Shown here: piece after piece, positions 1 to 7,964 of the stretch
Layout: the number at the start of each line of letters is the position of its first letter
Position numbering within the stretch: the first letter of the stretch is position 1
DNA from: Brevibacterium rongguiense
GTDB lineage: Bacteria; Actinomycetota; Actinomycetes; Actinomycetales; Brevibacteriaceae
Reading direction: 5' to 3'
NCBI RefSeq assembly: GCF_009857845.1
Contig: NZ_WWEQ01000014.1
Coordinates: forward strand, 1-55,271
DNA length: 55,271 nt
Made by a program: the position numbers and the translations under genes
The notes under the pieces: model-generated
The model's database searches: none
What the model saw: only the letters and a program-made list of their open reading frames with translations
What the model was told of the DNA's origin: nothing

Positions 1-57
1 GTTCCTCGCGACGCGGACGACGTCCTCACGGAACTCTTGGGGATAGGGAGCGGGCAT
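1..57 (-). CDS. IS3-family transposase OrfA, N-terminal fragment (runs off the left edge)
   Basis: Nineteen codons on the minus strand read MPAPYPQEFREDVVRVARN from an ATG at 57. This is the typical opening of IS3-group OrfA proteins, which bind the element ends through an N-terminal helix-turn-helix. Only the start is inside the window, so it cannot be told whether the element is intact. The assignment rests on 19 residues recognised from memory; another HTH transposase family is possible but less likely. Confidence 0.6.
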   Translation of the reverse strand, partial: MPAPYPQEFREDVVRVARN

Positions 58-189
58 GGCGCACATCCTTCCCTGCAACGCCGCACGGCGCCACAGATCA
101 TGTGACACCTGATCGTGCATCAGTCCCCCATGATGAGGCGCTCCCAGTGATGTGGCGTTGAGATTTGCTGTGGAGTCTATGCCACACCG
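58..189. mobile_element. Probable end of the IS3-type element, between transposase and SDR stop
   Basis: These 132 bases separate the transposase start from the SDR stop codon and hold no gene. The insertion-sequence terminus should lie here. Read from the minus strand, a TGTGACGG sequence begins inside the SDR stop codon, so the element may abut the end of that gene. The exact inverted repeat cannot be placed without the other end of the element. Confidence 0.35.
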
Positions 190-933
190 TCACACGTTCG
201 CGGCGCCCGCGATCGGGATCGAGGCGCCGGACATGAACGCCGCGCGCCCGGAGAGCAGGAACTCCAGCAGCGCGCCGATCTCCTCGGGTCTGCCGTAGCG
301 GCCCATCGGGATGTGGGCCAGCAGCTCGGGCCCCACGGCCGGGTCGTCCATGTACCCCGCGGTCATCCGGCTGCGGAAGTAGCCCGGGCACACGGCCATG
401 ACGCTCAGCCCGTCTCCGGCCCAGTCGAGGGCGAGCGACTTCGCCAGCGCTTCGGCGGCTGCCTTGCTCGCGTTGTAGTCCGCGAAGCCGGGTTCCGGGC
501 GAACGGCGTTGACCGAGGCGTTGATGACGAGCGTGCCCGGCCGGACCAGCCACTCGCGGGCCGCCTGCGCGCCGATGAGCGCCCCCACGACGTTGACGTC
601 GAGGACGCGGCGGAAGTGCTCGGGGTCCAAGTCCTGCGCGGGCTTGGCCTCGCCGTCGATGCCGGCGTTGAGGAAGGCCGCGTCCACCCCGCCGAACGCA
701 TCGTGCGCCGCGGCGAAGGCCGAGGTGAGCGCGGAGGCGTCCCGCGCCTCGGCGACGGAACCGCCCGCGGCCACCCCCGCCTCCAGTGCGGGGGACAGGG
801 ACTCCTGGCGGGTGCCTGTGATCCACACGCGGTGCCCGGCGGCGGTGAGGTGGGCCGCGCAGGCGCGCCCGATCCCGCTGGTGCCGCCGGTGATGAGGTA
901 GCGGCGGGGCACATCCGCCTGGGCAGTGTCCAT
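190..933 (-). CDS. SDR-family NAD(P)-dependent oxidoreductase
   Basis: A 247-residue classical short-chain dehydrogenase. The cofactor motif TGGTSGIG lies near residues 15-22, the NAG motif near 89-91, and the active-site residues are Ser140, Tyr153 and Lys157 (YNASK). The length is normal for a classical SDR. The substrate cannot be read from sequence. The ATG at 933 is chosen because Met-Asp-Thr precedes the Rossmann strand by a normal distance and a -10-like TAGCGT lies 7 bases upstream, suggesting a leaderless mRNA. The insertion element begins directly after its stop, but the C-terminus looks complete. It diverges from the NCS1 permease gene. Confidence 0.9.
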   Translation of the reverse strand: MDTAQADVPRRYLITGGTSGIGRACAAHLTAAGHRVWITGTRQESLSPALEAGVAAGGSVAEARDASALTSAFAAAHDAFGGVDAAFLNAGIDGEAKPAQDLDPEHFRRVLDVNVVGALIGAQAAREWLVRPGTLVINASVNAVRPEPGFADYNASKAAAEALAKSLALDWAGDGLSVMAVCPGYFRSRMTAGYMDDPAVGPELLAHIPMGRYGRPEEIGALLEFLLSGRAAFMSGASIPIAGAANV

Positions 934-940
934 GCCGCGA

Positions 941-946
941 ACGCTA
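941..946 (-). promoter_or_regulatory. -10 element TAGCGT of the SDR gene (leaderless)
   Basis: TAGCGT on the minus strand ends 7 bases before the ATG at 933, which places the likely transcription start at or next to the start codon. No convincing -35 is seen. Confidence 0.5.
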
Positions 947-1061
947 CCGGAGGCCGGCCACAACCCGCCCCAGCATGCTCCGCCGTGCCGCGTCGCCCGC
1001 CCCCAGCGCCCCCTCCGGTCTCGCCGAAGCGCGCCGCGAAACACGGCGCTCACGCGCTGGT

Positions 1062-1150
1062 TACACTCGCGACGTTCGGCCGTGCTCGAATGACCGGACA
1101 CGCAGTCGCGCACCACACGCAGTCCCGCACCCGACGCAGTCGCGCAACTG
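1062..1150 (+). promoter_or_regulatory. Candidate promoter and three 17-bp direct repeats in the permease leader
   Basis: A -10-like TACACT lies at 1062-1067. Downstream, three copies of a 17-bp unit starting ACGCAGTC begin at 1100, 1117 and 1134, a strict 17-bp period. They lie in the predicted 5' leader of the NCS1 permease. Direct repeats at this spacing could be regulator sites; no matching regulator is identified. Confidence 0.45.
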
Positions 1151-1251
1151 GCCGCGCACCCGACCGGGTCCGCAGCCGCCTTCACCAGTGGCCCCCACCA
1201 CGTGGGTCCATTGCCCGGTCCCATCCCCTCCGAGCGCAAGCGAGACCGCCC

Positions 1252-2682
1252 ATGCCCAGCCCCCTCCTCACACCGGAGACCCGGTCCATCGAGTTCGTGC
1301 CGCTGACCGAGCGCCACGGCTCCCCGCGCAGCCTCTTCACGCTGTGGTTCGGCGCGAACCTGCAGGTGACGTCCATCGCCGCGGGCGCGCTCACCGTCAC
1401 GGTGGGGCTCTCGCTGCCGTGGGCGCTGCTCGCCACCATCATCGGCACGCTCGTGGGCGCGGTCTTCATGGCGCTGCATTCGGCGCAGGGCCCCATCCTG
1501 GGCGTCCCGCAGATGATCCAGAGCCGCGCCCAGTTCGGCTACGTGGGCGCCGTGCTGCCCCTGGTCCTCGTCGTGCTCATGTACCTGGGCTACTTCTCCA
1601 CGACCGCGGTGCAGGGCGGGGCCGCGCTCGCCTCGCTCACGCACCTCGACATCTCCGCGGCGATCGTCGTCATCATCGCCGTCATCGTGGTGGTGGCCGT
1701 CCTGGGCTACCCGCTCATCCACGCCGCCCAGAAGCTCCTGTCGATCCTCAGCGGCGCGGCCTTCCTCATCCTCACCGTCTGCCTCCTTCTCAACAACGAC
1801 GTGGCCGCGGTGTGGACGTTCGACGAGTTCGCGTGGGGCCCCTTCGTGCTGGCGATTGCGATCGGGGCCACCTGGCAGCTGACCTACGCGCCCTACGTCG
1901 CCGACTACTCCCGCTACCTGCCGCCCGAGACCTCGGTCGCGAAGTCCTTCTGGTTCAGCTATGCGGGCACGACGATTGCGACGATCTGGATGTTCGGCTT
2001 CGGCGCGGTGGCCACGGCCGTCGCCGCCGACGCCTTCGAGGGCGGCTCGGTGGACTTCATCGTGGGGCAGGCGCCGTTCGGCCACGCGGCGTTCTACCTC
2101 ATCATCATCGCCGGCGTGATCGGCATCGATGCGCTCAACCTCTACGGCCTCTTCATGTCCGCGACGACGATCCTGAATTCGCTCTTCCGGTTCCGGGTCA
2201 CGCCGGCCGTGCGCCTGTCCATCATCGTTGTGGGCGCCGCGGTGGCCTGCGCGGTGAGCCTGGTGGGGCGCGAGAACTTCCTGGCGAACTTCACGAACTT
2301 CATCCTGCTGCTCGCGTACTTCCTCATCCCGTGGACGTCGATCAACCTGGCCGACTTCTACCTGGTGCGCCGCGAGCGGTACAACATCCGGGCCCTCTTC
2401 GATCCCGCCGGCGAATACGGCGGCATCGACTGGCGGACCATGCTCGCCTACGGCATCGGGATCGCCGTGGAGGTCCCGTTCATCTCCAGCGACTTCTACA
2501 CCGGGCCGCTCGCGCAGGCCTTCGACGGCGCGGACATCTCCTGGATCCTCGGGATCTTCGCGGCGGCGGTGCCCTACGTGGCCCTCATGCACTGGTTCCC
2601 GATGCGCCGCGGCTTCCCGCCCGTCTCCACCGGGGCCGAGGCGGTGGCCGAGGAGGCCTCACACCTCCCGTCCGCGCGCTGA
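1252..2682 (+). CDS. NCS1-family nucleobase/cation symporter (purine-cytosine permease type)
   Basis: A 476-residue polytopic membrane protein with about twelve hydrophobic segments, the normal size for NCS1 (codB/Fcy2-like) carriers. These take up cytosine, purines, allantoin, hydantoins or thiamine precursors with H+ or Na+. The motif YVADYSRYLP in the middle and the SINLADFYLVRR region near the end are typical of the purine-cytosine permease branch. The ATG at 1252 is the only in-frame start close to the first conserved block (SLFTLWFGANLQ). The substrate is not resolved, and neighbouring genes give no catabolic partner. Confidence 0.88.
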   Translation: MPSPLLTPETRSIEFVPLTERHGSPRSLFTLWFGANLQVTSIAAGALTVTVGLSLPWALLATIIGTLVGAVFMALHSAQGPILGVPQMIQSRAQFGYVGAVLPLVLVVLMYLGYFSTTAVQGGAALASLTHLDISAAIVVIIAVIVVVAVLGYPLIHAAQKLLSILSGAAFLILTVCLLLNNDVAAVWTFDEFAWGPFVLAIAIGATWQLTYAPYVADYSRYLPPETSVAKSFWFSYAGTTIATIWMFGFGAVATAVAADAFEGGSVDFIVGQAPFGHAAFYLIIIAGVIGIDALNLYGLFMSATTILNSLFRFRVTPAVRLSIIVVGAAVACAVSLVGRENFLANFTNFILLLAYFLIPWTSINLADFYLVRRERYNIRALFDPAGEYGGIDWRTMLAYGIGIAVEVPFISSDFYTGPLAQAFDGADISWILGIFAAAVPYVALMHWFPMRRGFPPVSTGAEAVAEEASHLPSAR

Positions 2683-2690
2683 GGGTGAGG

Positions 2691-2708
2691 CTGGGCCGCC
2701 GGGCCCAG
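2691..2708. terminator. Possible bidirectional terminator hairpin
   Basis: CTGGGCC and GGCCCAG form a 7-bp stem with a 4-base loop just after the permease stop, between convergent genes. There is no U tract. The spacer also holds near-duplicate GGCCCAGAT units around 2790-2815. Confidence 0.4.
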
Positions 2709-2859
2709 GCACGGTGGCCCGGGCCGGGTGTGGCCTCCGACCCCGCTGCGCGAGTCCGGCACCCGGTTCCAGCCTGAGCCCCAACCCCGGCCCAGATTCC
2801 GACCCCGGCCCAGATCCCGGCGCCGCAGGGGCAGCGGGGACGGGAGCCGGGCCGTGCGC

Positions 2860-3819
2860 TCAGCCCACGTGGGAGTCGAACCAGTCGACCGCCTCGGCGG
2901 GGTGCTCCCCGAAGTAGTTGTAGCCGCGGAAGCGCTCCGTGGTGCCCTCGATCCACACGAGCTTCTTGTCGTCGGTGGGCAGGGCGTCGTAGATGTCCTG
3001 GACGTCCTGCGGCTTCGTCATCGAGTCGTCGTGGACCTGCGCGACGAGCGTGGGCACCCCGATCGCTCCCATGTGCGGCAGCGGTGTCTGCTCCGCCAAA
3101 CGGAAGCCCGTGCGCTCGTGCACAGCCGCGTCGAACGCGGTGTAGCCGGCCTCGCCCAGGCCCAGCCCCTCGGCGAACGTGTCGACGATGTAGGTGCCCG
3201 ACACCGGCTGGAGCATGATCATCGCCTCGACCTCGGAGAACTCCTCCGGCATCCGGTCCCACGCGATCGCGGTGGAGTCCGCGCCCAAGCACACGGACAG
3301 CAGCGCCTTGTGCATGTTCTGCGTGTCCGGGCGCGCCTTTGCGTAGCGCAGGGAGCCGACGACGTCCTGCCACTCCGTCATCCCGATGCCGGCGATGCCG
3401 CCGTTGCCCTGCCCGCTCATGCCGTGGTTGCGCATGTCGTAGGCGAGGATCGCGTAGCCGGCGTCGTGGAGGGCCTTGTACTCGGGCAGGAAGTTGACCT
3501 CGAAGCCGCCGAGCCCCCCGAACTCCGGCAGGTGCCCGGCATAGCCGTAGCGCGAACCGGGGAGGAAGTGATTGTGGATGATGACCGCCTTGGCATCCTC
3601 GGCCGGGATGAACCAGCCGGACAGCGGGGTCCCGTCCAGCGACGGGAACGTCACATCCTCGTACTCCATGCCGTACTCATCGGGCCTGCGCAGGATCGGC
3701 GTGCGGCGGCCCGCGGTGGTCCCCGTCGTCCAGAGGTGGAGGAAGCCGTCGAAGGCCTCCCGGGTGTCCTTGTCCATCCCGAGGTCCTCGATGAGCTGTG
3801 CGGAACTGGCATCTGCCAT
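2860..3819 (-). CDS. Alpha/beta hydrolase with Cys at the nucleophile position
   Basis: A 319-residue soluble protein with an alpha/beta-hydrolase layout. The HNHFLPGS stretch is near residues 82-89, YDMRNHGMSG near 127-136, and the nucleophile elbow reads SVCLGA around Cys177 instead of the common GxSxG. A late HDDSMTKP segment probably carries the acidic residue. A cysteine at this position is known from dienelactone hydrolases. The substrate is unknown. A GGAG ribosome-binding site precedes the ATG at 3819. It is divergent from the XRE regulator starting near 3995, which is its likely regulator. Confidence 0.8.
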   Translation of the reverse strand: MADASSAQLIEDLGMDKDTREAFDGFLHLWTTGTTAGRRTPILRRPDEYGMEYEDVTFPSLDGTPLSGWFIPAEDAKAVIIHNHFLPGSRYGYAGHLPEFGGLGGFEVNFLPEYKALHDAGYAILAYDMRNHGMSGQGNGGIAGIGMTEWQDVVGSLRYAKARPDTQNMHKALLSVCLGADSTAIAWDRMPEEFSEVEAMIMLQPVSGTYIVDTFAEGLGLGEAGYTAFDAAVHERTGFRLAEQTPLPHMGAIGVPTLVAQVHDDSMTKPQDVQDIYDALPTDDKKLVWIEGTTERFRGYNYFGEHPAEAVDWFDSHVG

Positions 3820-3837
3820 GGTGTTCTCCTCTGCGGG

Positions 3838-3873
3838 TCGGTGGTGCTGAGTGGTTCGGTGGTGCTGAGTCGG
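3838..3873. repeat. 18-bp tandem repeat in the hydrolase leader
   Basis: Two adjacent 18-bp units starting TCGGTGGTGCTGAG lie at 3838-3855 and 3856-3873, between the divergent hydrolase and XRE regulator. A minus-strand -10-like TAGCGT is at 3899-3904, so the repeats would lie in the 5' leader of the hydrolase mRNA. They could bind the divergent regulator. Confidence 0.45.
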
Positions 3874-3980
3874 TCACTGGTGCCGACTGTCACCGTGCAC
3901 GCTATGCGAGCGGCCCGCGCATCGGAAGGCACGGCTAAGGGGGGTATTGCGAGCCCCCCGCTGGGCACGTTGGTGTGCAG

Positions 3981-3986
3981 TATCGT
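3981..3986 (+). promoter_or_regulatory. -10 element TATCGT of the XRE regulator
   Basis: TATCGT lies 8 bases before the GTG at 3995 and only 2 before the GTG at 3989, which favours 3995 as the start of a leaderless message. Confidence 0.4.
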
Positions 3987-3994
3987 CGGTGTGC

Positions 3995-4957
3995 GTGACC
4001 GGCAGCCGCTTCCAGGAGTTCCTCGCCACCCGCCGCGCCCGCGTGCGCCCCGAGGACGTGGGCCTGCCCCGCGGGCCTCGCCGGCGGGTGCCCGGGCTGC
4101 GCCGCGAAGAAGTCGCGGCGCTGGCCGGAGTCAGCTCGGACTACTACATCCAGATCGAGCGGGGCCGCTCACGGGGGGTCTCGGACGAGGTGCTGGCGGC
4201 CATTGCGCACGCCCTGCGGCTGGACCAGGCCGAAACCGCGCACCTGTTCAACCTCGCCCACGCGACCCGGGCGGCCGCGGCTCCGCGCTCGCCCCTGCCC
4301 GCCGAGGCGCGCGACGGGCAGCCGCCGCCCGGGCTCCTCGCGCTCGTCGACGCACTCGCGACGCCGGCGCACGTGCAGAACGGGCGCCTCGACCTCCTCC
4401 ACGCCAACGCCCAGGGCCGAGCGCTCTATGAGGCCGTGTCCGATCAGGACCCGGTGCGCCCGAACTTCGCGCGCTTCGTCTACCTGGACCCCGCTGCACG
4501 CAGCTTCTACGGCGACTGGCCGCAGGTGGCCGATGAGGCCGCCGCGATGCTCGAGGCGGAGGTGGGCCGCAGCCAGGCCGCCCGCGCAGACGAGGGCGGG
4601 GCCGGTGATGGCAGCGCAGTCGGCAGCGCAGTCGGGAATGAGCCCGGCGACGATGCGGACGCGCCACGCGGGGCCTACGGCAGCCTGGGCGAACTCGTGG
4701 GGGAGCTGCTGGCCGGCAGCGTCGAGTTCCGGTGCCGCTGGGGCCAGCGGGATGTCAGCGACCACCGGCGCGGAGCCAAGCGCCTGCTGCACCCGCGGGT
4801 GGGCGAGCTGCGCCTGCGCTTCGAGGCGCTCGAGGTGGGCGACCGGCCGGGCATGCGCCTGTTCGGATACACTGCGGACCCAGCTCACCCCGACACGGCC
4901 GCACGGCTGGGGCGGCTGGGCCGACCGGCCGACGATCTGCCGTCGCGGTGCGCTTGA
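3995..4957 (+). CDS. XRE-family regulator with MmyB-like ligand-binding domain
   Basis: About 320 residues. An N-terminal XRE helix-turn-helix (GLRREEVAALAGVSSDYYIQ, roughly residues 35-54) is followed by an MmyB-type sensory domain: ALVDAL..PAHVQNGRLDLLHANAQGRALY, then FARFVYLDP and the closing GMRLFGYTADP. This architecture is common in actinobacteria, where such regulators often control a divergent oxidoreductase or hydrolase. Here the divergent gene is the hydrolase at 3819. A roughly 25-residue Gly/Asp/Ala-rich insertion sits in the sensory domain near 4590-4670. GTG 3995 is preferred over GTG 3989 because of the -10 spacing. Confidence 0.87.
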   Translation: MTGSRFQEFLATRRARVRPEDVGLPRGPRRRVPGLRREEVAALAGVSSDYYIQIERGRSRGVSDEVLAAIAHALRLDQAETAHLFNLAHATRAAAAPRSPLPAEARDGQPPPGLLALVDALATPAHVQNGRLDLLHANAQGRALYEAVSDQDPVRPNFARFVYLDPAARSFYGDWPQVADEAAAMLEAEVGRSQAARADEGGAGDGSAVGSAVGNEPGDDADAPRGAYGSLGELVGELLAGSVEFRCRWGQRDVSDHRRGAKRLLHPRVGELRLRFEALEVGDRPGMRLFGYTADPAHPDTAARLGRLGRPADDLPSRCA

Positions 4958-5050
4958 CCCGCGGGCGGGCCCGGTACGCGGGCAGGCAGGGTACGCGGGC
5001 ACGCGGCGCCGGCCGGGAACGCCGGGTGCTGGGCCCAAGGAGGAATCGCC

Positions 5051-6277
5051 ATGAGCAACGTCGAAGCACACCCGGCGCAGGTCCTGTGCCGCGGCGAGGG
5101 CCTGCCCGGCCCCCGCTCGGAGTGCGCCGGGGGCGCCGAGGTTGAGCTCATCGAGGCGCGCGAGGTGCCCCTGGGCGGACCGCGGGCCATGACCGTGCGC
5201 CGGACGCTGCCGCAGCGGCAGCGCTCCCTCATCGGCGCCTGGTGCTTCTTCGACCACTACGGGCCCGACGACGTCGCGGCCACCGGTGGCATGGACGTAG
5301 CGCCCCACCCGCACACCGGCCTGCAGACCGTGAGCTGGCTCTTCGACGGGGCCATCGCCCACATCGACTCCGGGGGCGGCCGCGGCACCGTGCTGCCCGG
5401 CGAGATCAACCTCATGACCGCGGGCACCGGCATCTGCCACTCGGAGACCTCCACCCCGGACACGCAGACCCTGCACGGGGTGCAGCTGTGGCTGGCGCTG
5501 CCGGACGCGGTGCGCGGCACGCTGGGCCGCGCCTTCGAGCACTTCGAGCCGGAGCCGGTGCCACTGGCCCGCGCCTCCGCGGGCGACTCGGACACTGGCT
5601 CGTCTGACGCTGGCGCCTCGGACGCTGGCGCCCCGGGTGCCGGCGACTCGGACCGTGCGGTGGACGGCTCGCCCGCCGGCGAGGCGCTCGTCTTCATCGG
5701 CAGCCTGCTGGGCCGCACCTCGCCCATCAGCGTCTACAGCCCCCTCGTGGGCGCGCAGCTGCGCCTGGAGCCGGGCGCCGTGGTGGACCTGGCCGTCGAT
5801 CCCTCCTTCGAGCACGGTCTGCTGCTGGATTCCGGTGCCGTCGCGCTCGAGGGCGTCGAGATCCCCCGTGCGGGGCTGGCCTACACCGGCGTGGGCAGTC
5901 AGTCGCTGCGCATCGCCAACCTCGGCGAGGAGCCCGCGCTGCTCGTGCTCATCGGCGGGCAGCCGTTCGGCGAGGAGATCGTCATGTGGTGGAATTTCGT
6001 GGGCCGCGACTCGCAGGAGATCGCCCGCTACCGGGCGGAGTGGGAGGCCCACGGCGAGCGGTTCGGGGAGGTCGACGGCTACGTCGGGCACCTCGGGCCC
6101 GGCCGGAGCAAGGACGGCCTGGCGCGCCTGCCCGCCCCCGCCCTGCCCGATGTCGAGCTGCGTCCCCGCCGCAATCCGCCGCCCAGCGCCCAGCGCTCCC
6201 GGACCCAGCCGCTCACCCCCGCTCCCGGTGGAGCCGCCGCGGAGACAGCCCCGAATGGAGATTCCCATGGCCGATGA
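5051..6277 (+). CDS. Pirin-family protein
   Basis: A 408-residue bicupin of the pirin family. The metal site is recognisable as His86 and His88 (HPHTG) and His130 and Glu132 (CHSE), with conserved GLQTVSWLFDG nearby. Pirins bind iron; some have quercetin 2,3-dioxygenase activity and others act as redox-sensing regulators. Which applies here is unknown. Residues 175-206 are a Gly/Ser/Asp/Ala-rich insertion with DAG repeats between the two cupin halves, which helps make it longer than typical pirins. AGGAGG sits 6-7 bases before the ATG. It starts a compact operon running to 8819. Confidence 0.93.
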   Translation: MSNVEAHPAQVLCRGEGLPGPRSECAGGAEVELIEAREVPLGGPRAMTVRRTLPQRQRSLIGAWCFFDHYGPDDVAATGGMDVAPHPHTGLQTVSWLFDGAIAHIDSGGGRGTVLPGEINLMTAGTGICHSETSTPDTQTLHGVQLWLALPDAVRGTLGRAFEHFEPEPVPLARASAGDSDTGSSDAGASDAGAPGAGDSDRAVDGSPAGEALVFIGSLLGRTSPISVYSPLVGAQLRLEPGAVVDLAVDPSFEHGLLLDSGAVALEGVEIPRAGLAYTGVGSQSLRIANLGEEPALLVLIGGQPFGEEIVMWWNFVGRDSQEIARYRAEWEAHGERFGEVDGYVGHLGPGRSKDGLARLPAPALPDVELRPRRNPPPSAQRSRTQPLTPAPGGAAAETAPNGDSHGR

Positions 6278-6659
6278 CCAGCTGACCGACAAGAACGGCG
6301 CCCCCGTGAGCGTTGCCGTCGATCAGGCCAACAGCGCCTACGCGATCATGCTCGACGACGGCACCGTCGCCGGGCGCACGTTCTTCATGGCCGCGCCCGA
6401 GGCGCCCGGCGAGTGGATCTTCTACCACACCGAGGTCTCGGAGGAGTTCGGCGGCCGCGGCCTGGCCACGGTGCTCATCGCCGCGGCCATGGCCGACGTG
6501 CGCGCGCAGGGCATCACCGTCGTGCCGATCTGCCCCATGGTCCGTGCGTGGCTGCAGAAGAACGCCGAGGAGTACGAGGCCGCGGGCGGGCGCGTCCGCA
6601 AGGCGACGGGCAAGGACATGGAGGCCGTCGAGGACGCGGTGCAGGGCGGGCAGGCGTGA
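6267..6659 (+). CDS. Small GNAT-type N-acetyltransferase (YjdJ/Gtn-like)
   Basis: About 130 residues, beginning MADDQLTDKNG. It contains EWIFYHTEVSEEFGGRGLAT, the acetyl-CoA loop of the small GCN5-related acetyltransferases, followed by ITVVPICPMVRAWL, the usual end of this subfamily. Such proteins are typically about 95-130 residues and their substrates are unknown. The gene overlaps the pirin end by 11 bases. A GGAG sits 6 bases before the ATG at 6267; an ATG at 6255 is an alternative. Confidence 0.85.
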   Translation: MADDQLTDKNGAPVSVAVDQANSAYAIMLDDGTVAGRTFFMAAPEAPGEWIFYHTEVSEEFGGRGLATVLIAAAMADVRAQGITVVPICPMVRAWLQKNAEEYEAAGGRVRKATGKDMEAVEDAVQGGQA

Positions 6660-7111
6660 AGCGGCCCTACATCGACAAGGATGCGCCGCAGGTCCAGAAG
6701 GCCATGGAGAAGGCGGCCGTCGCCGCGCGGGAGGCCTCGCACGCCGCCGGCCTGGAGGACTCCACGATCGAGCTGGTCAACGTGCGCGTCTCGCAGCTCA
6801 ACGGCTGCCCCACCTGCCTGAGCATCCATGTCCCGCAGGCCCGCGCCGCAGGCGTGAGCCAGCGCCAACTTGACCTGCTGCCCTCGTGGCCCGAGGCGCG
6901 CGGGGTCTACACGGACGTCGAGCGCGCGGCCCTGCTGCTGGCCGAATCGCTCACGGTCATCGACCAGTCCGCGGACCGCAATGCGCTGGTGGAGCGGGCC
7001 GCCCAGGCGCTCACCGCCGACCAGATCGCCGCCGTCGAATGGACGGCGGTGCTCATCAACGCGTTCAACCGCATCTCGATCGCCAGCGGCCACCCGCCGC
7101 GGCCGGAGTAG
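6656..7111 (+). CDS. Carboxymuconolactone decarboxylase/AhpD-like protein
   Basis: A 151-residue all-helical protein with NGCPTCLSIH near residues 43-52, the CxxC...H signature of AhpD-like alkylhydroperoxidase-core proteins, and NAFNRISIASGH near the end. AhpD-type proteins reduce peroxidase partners through the CxxC disulfide. It starts with a GTG that overlaps the preceding stop by four bases (GTGA), so translation is probably coupled. Beside pirin this suggests a redox or electrophile response role, which is inference. Confidence 0.88.
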   Translation: MKRPYIDKDAPQVQKAMEKAAVAAREASHAAGLEDSTIELVNVRVSQLNGCPTCLSIHVPQARAAGVSQRQLDLLPSWPEARGVYTDVERAALLLAESLTVIDQSADRNALVERAAQALTADQIAAVEWTAVLINAFNRISIASGHPPRPE

Positions 7112-7121
7112 GAGCGTGCCG

Positions 7122-7919
7122 GTGACCACCGTGGGGGCTGCCGACGGCTTCGCGCTGGCCGTGCAGACCGGCGGCCCGCCCGTTGCGCCGCCGCTGCTCC
7201 TGCTGCCCGGGCAGGCGAACTCCCACCGCTGGTGGGACGGCCTGCGCGAGGTGTTCGAGCCGGTCTTTCGGACGATCACCTTCGACTACCGGGGCACCGG
7301 TGACAGCCGCGGTGAGGTGGGGGAGTGGGGCACGTCCCTCTTCGCCGCCGATGCCGCCGCCGTGCTCGTCCACCTGGGCTATGACGAGGCCTGCGTATTC
7401 GGCACCTCGATGGGCGGCCGGGTGGCGCAGAAGCTCGCCATCGAACACCCGCAGCGCGTATCGGCGCTGGCCATCGGGTGCAGTGCGCCCGGCGGCGAGC
7501 ACGCCGTCGCGCGCGATCCGGCAGTGACGCGGGCGATGGGCCACGGCGACGTGCGCCAGCGGCTGCGCTTCCTCTTCGAGCTGTTCTACACCCCCGCGTG
7601 GCCGCATCCCCTGGAGGAGAGCACGCTGCTGGGTGATCCCAGCATGACGCGCGCGGAGAAGACCGCGCACCGCCGCGGCAGCCTGGCCCACGACGCGTGG
7701 GGCGAACTGCCCCGCATCGCCGCGTCCACCCTCGTCATCCACGGTGAGGACGACGTGATGACGCCCGCGGCCAATGCGCGCCTGCTGGCTGAGCGCATCC
7801 CCGGCGCGCGACTCGAGCTGTTCCCCGGCCGCCACGGGTTCTTCTCCGAATACGCAGACGAGGTGCTGCCGCGGGTGCGCGAGTTCCTGGCCACGACGGG
7901 TGTTGACGGTGGCCCCTGA
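7122..7919 (+). CDS. Alpha/beta hydrolase
   Basis: A 265-residue single-domain hydrolase. The oxyanion region is LLPGQANSH, the nucleophile elbow GTSMGG holds Ser96, the acid is in HGEDDVMTP and the histidine in PGRHGF. This complete triad matches the 3-oxoadipate enol-lactonase/carboxylesterase branch. The substrate is unknown. GTG 7122 is chosen because GGAG at 7111-7114 is 7 bases away; GTG 7116 would be too close. It is the fourth gene of the pirin operon, 10 bases after the AhpD-like gene. Confidence 0.87.
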   Translation: MTTVGAADGFALAVQTGGPPVAPPLLLLPGQANSHRWWDGLREVFEPVFRTITFDYRGTGDSRGEVGEWGTSLFAADAAAVLVHLGYDEACVFGTSMGGRVAQKLAIEHPQRVSALAIGCSAPGGEHAVARDPAVTRAMGHGDVRQRLRFLFELFYTPAWPHPLEESTLLGDPSMTRAEKTAHRRGSLAHDAWGELPRIAASTLVIHGEDDVMTPAANARLLAERIPGARLELFPGRHGFFSEYADEVLPRVREFLATTGVDGGP

Positions 7920-7964
7920 CTCGGCCCGCCGCCCCCCGACCGCCCGAATCCAGAGGATTGCCCC

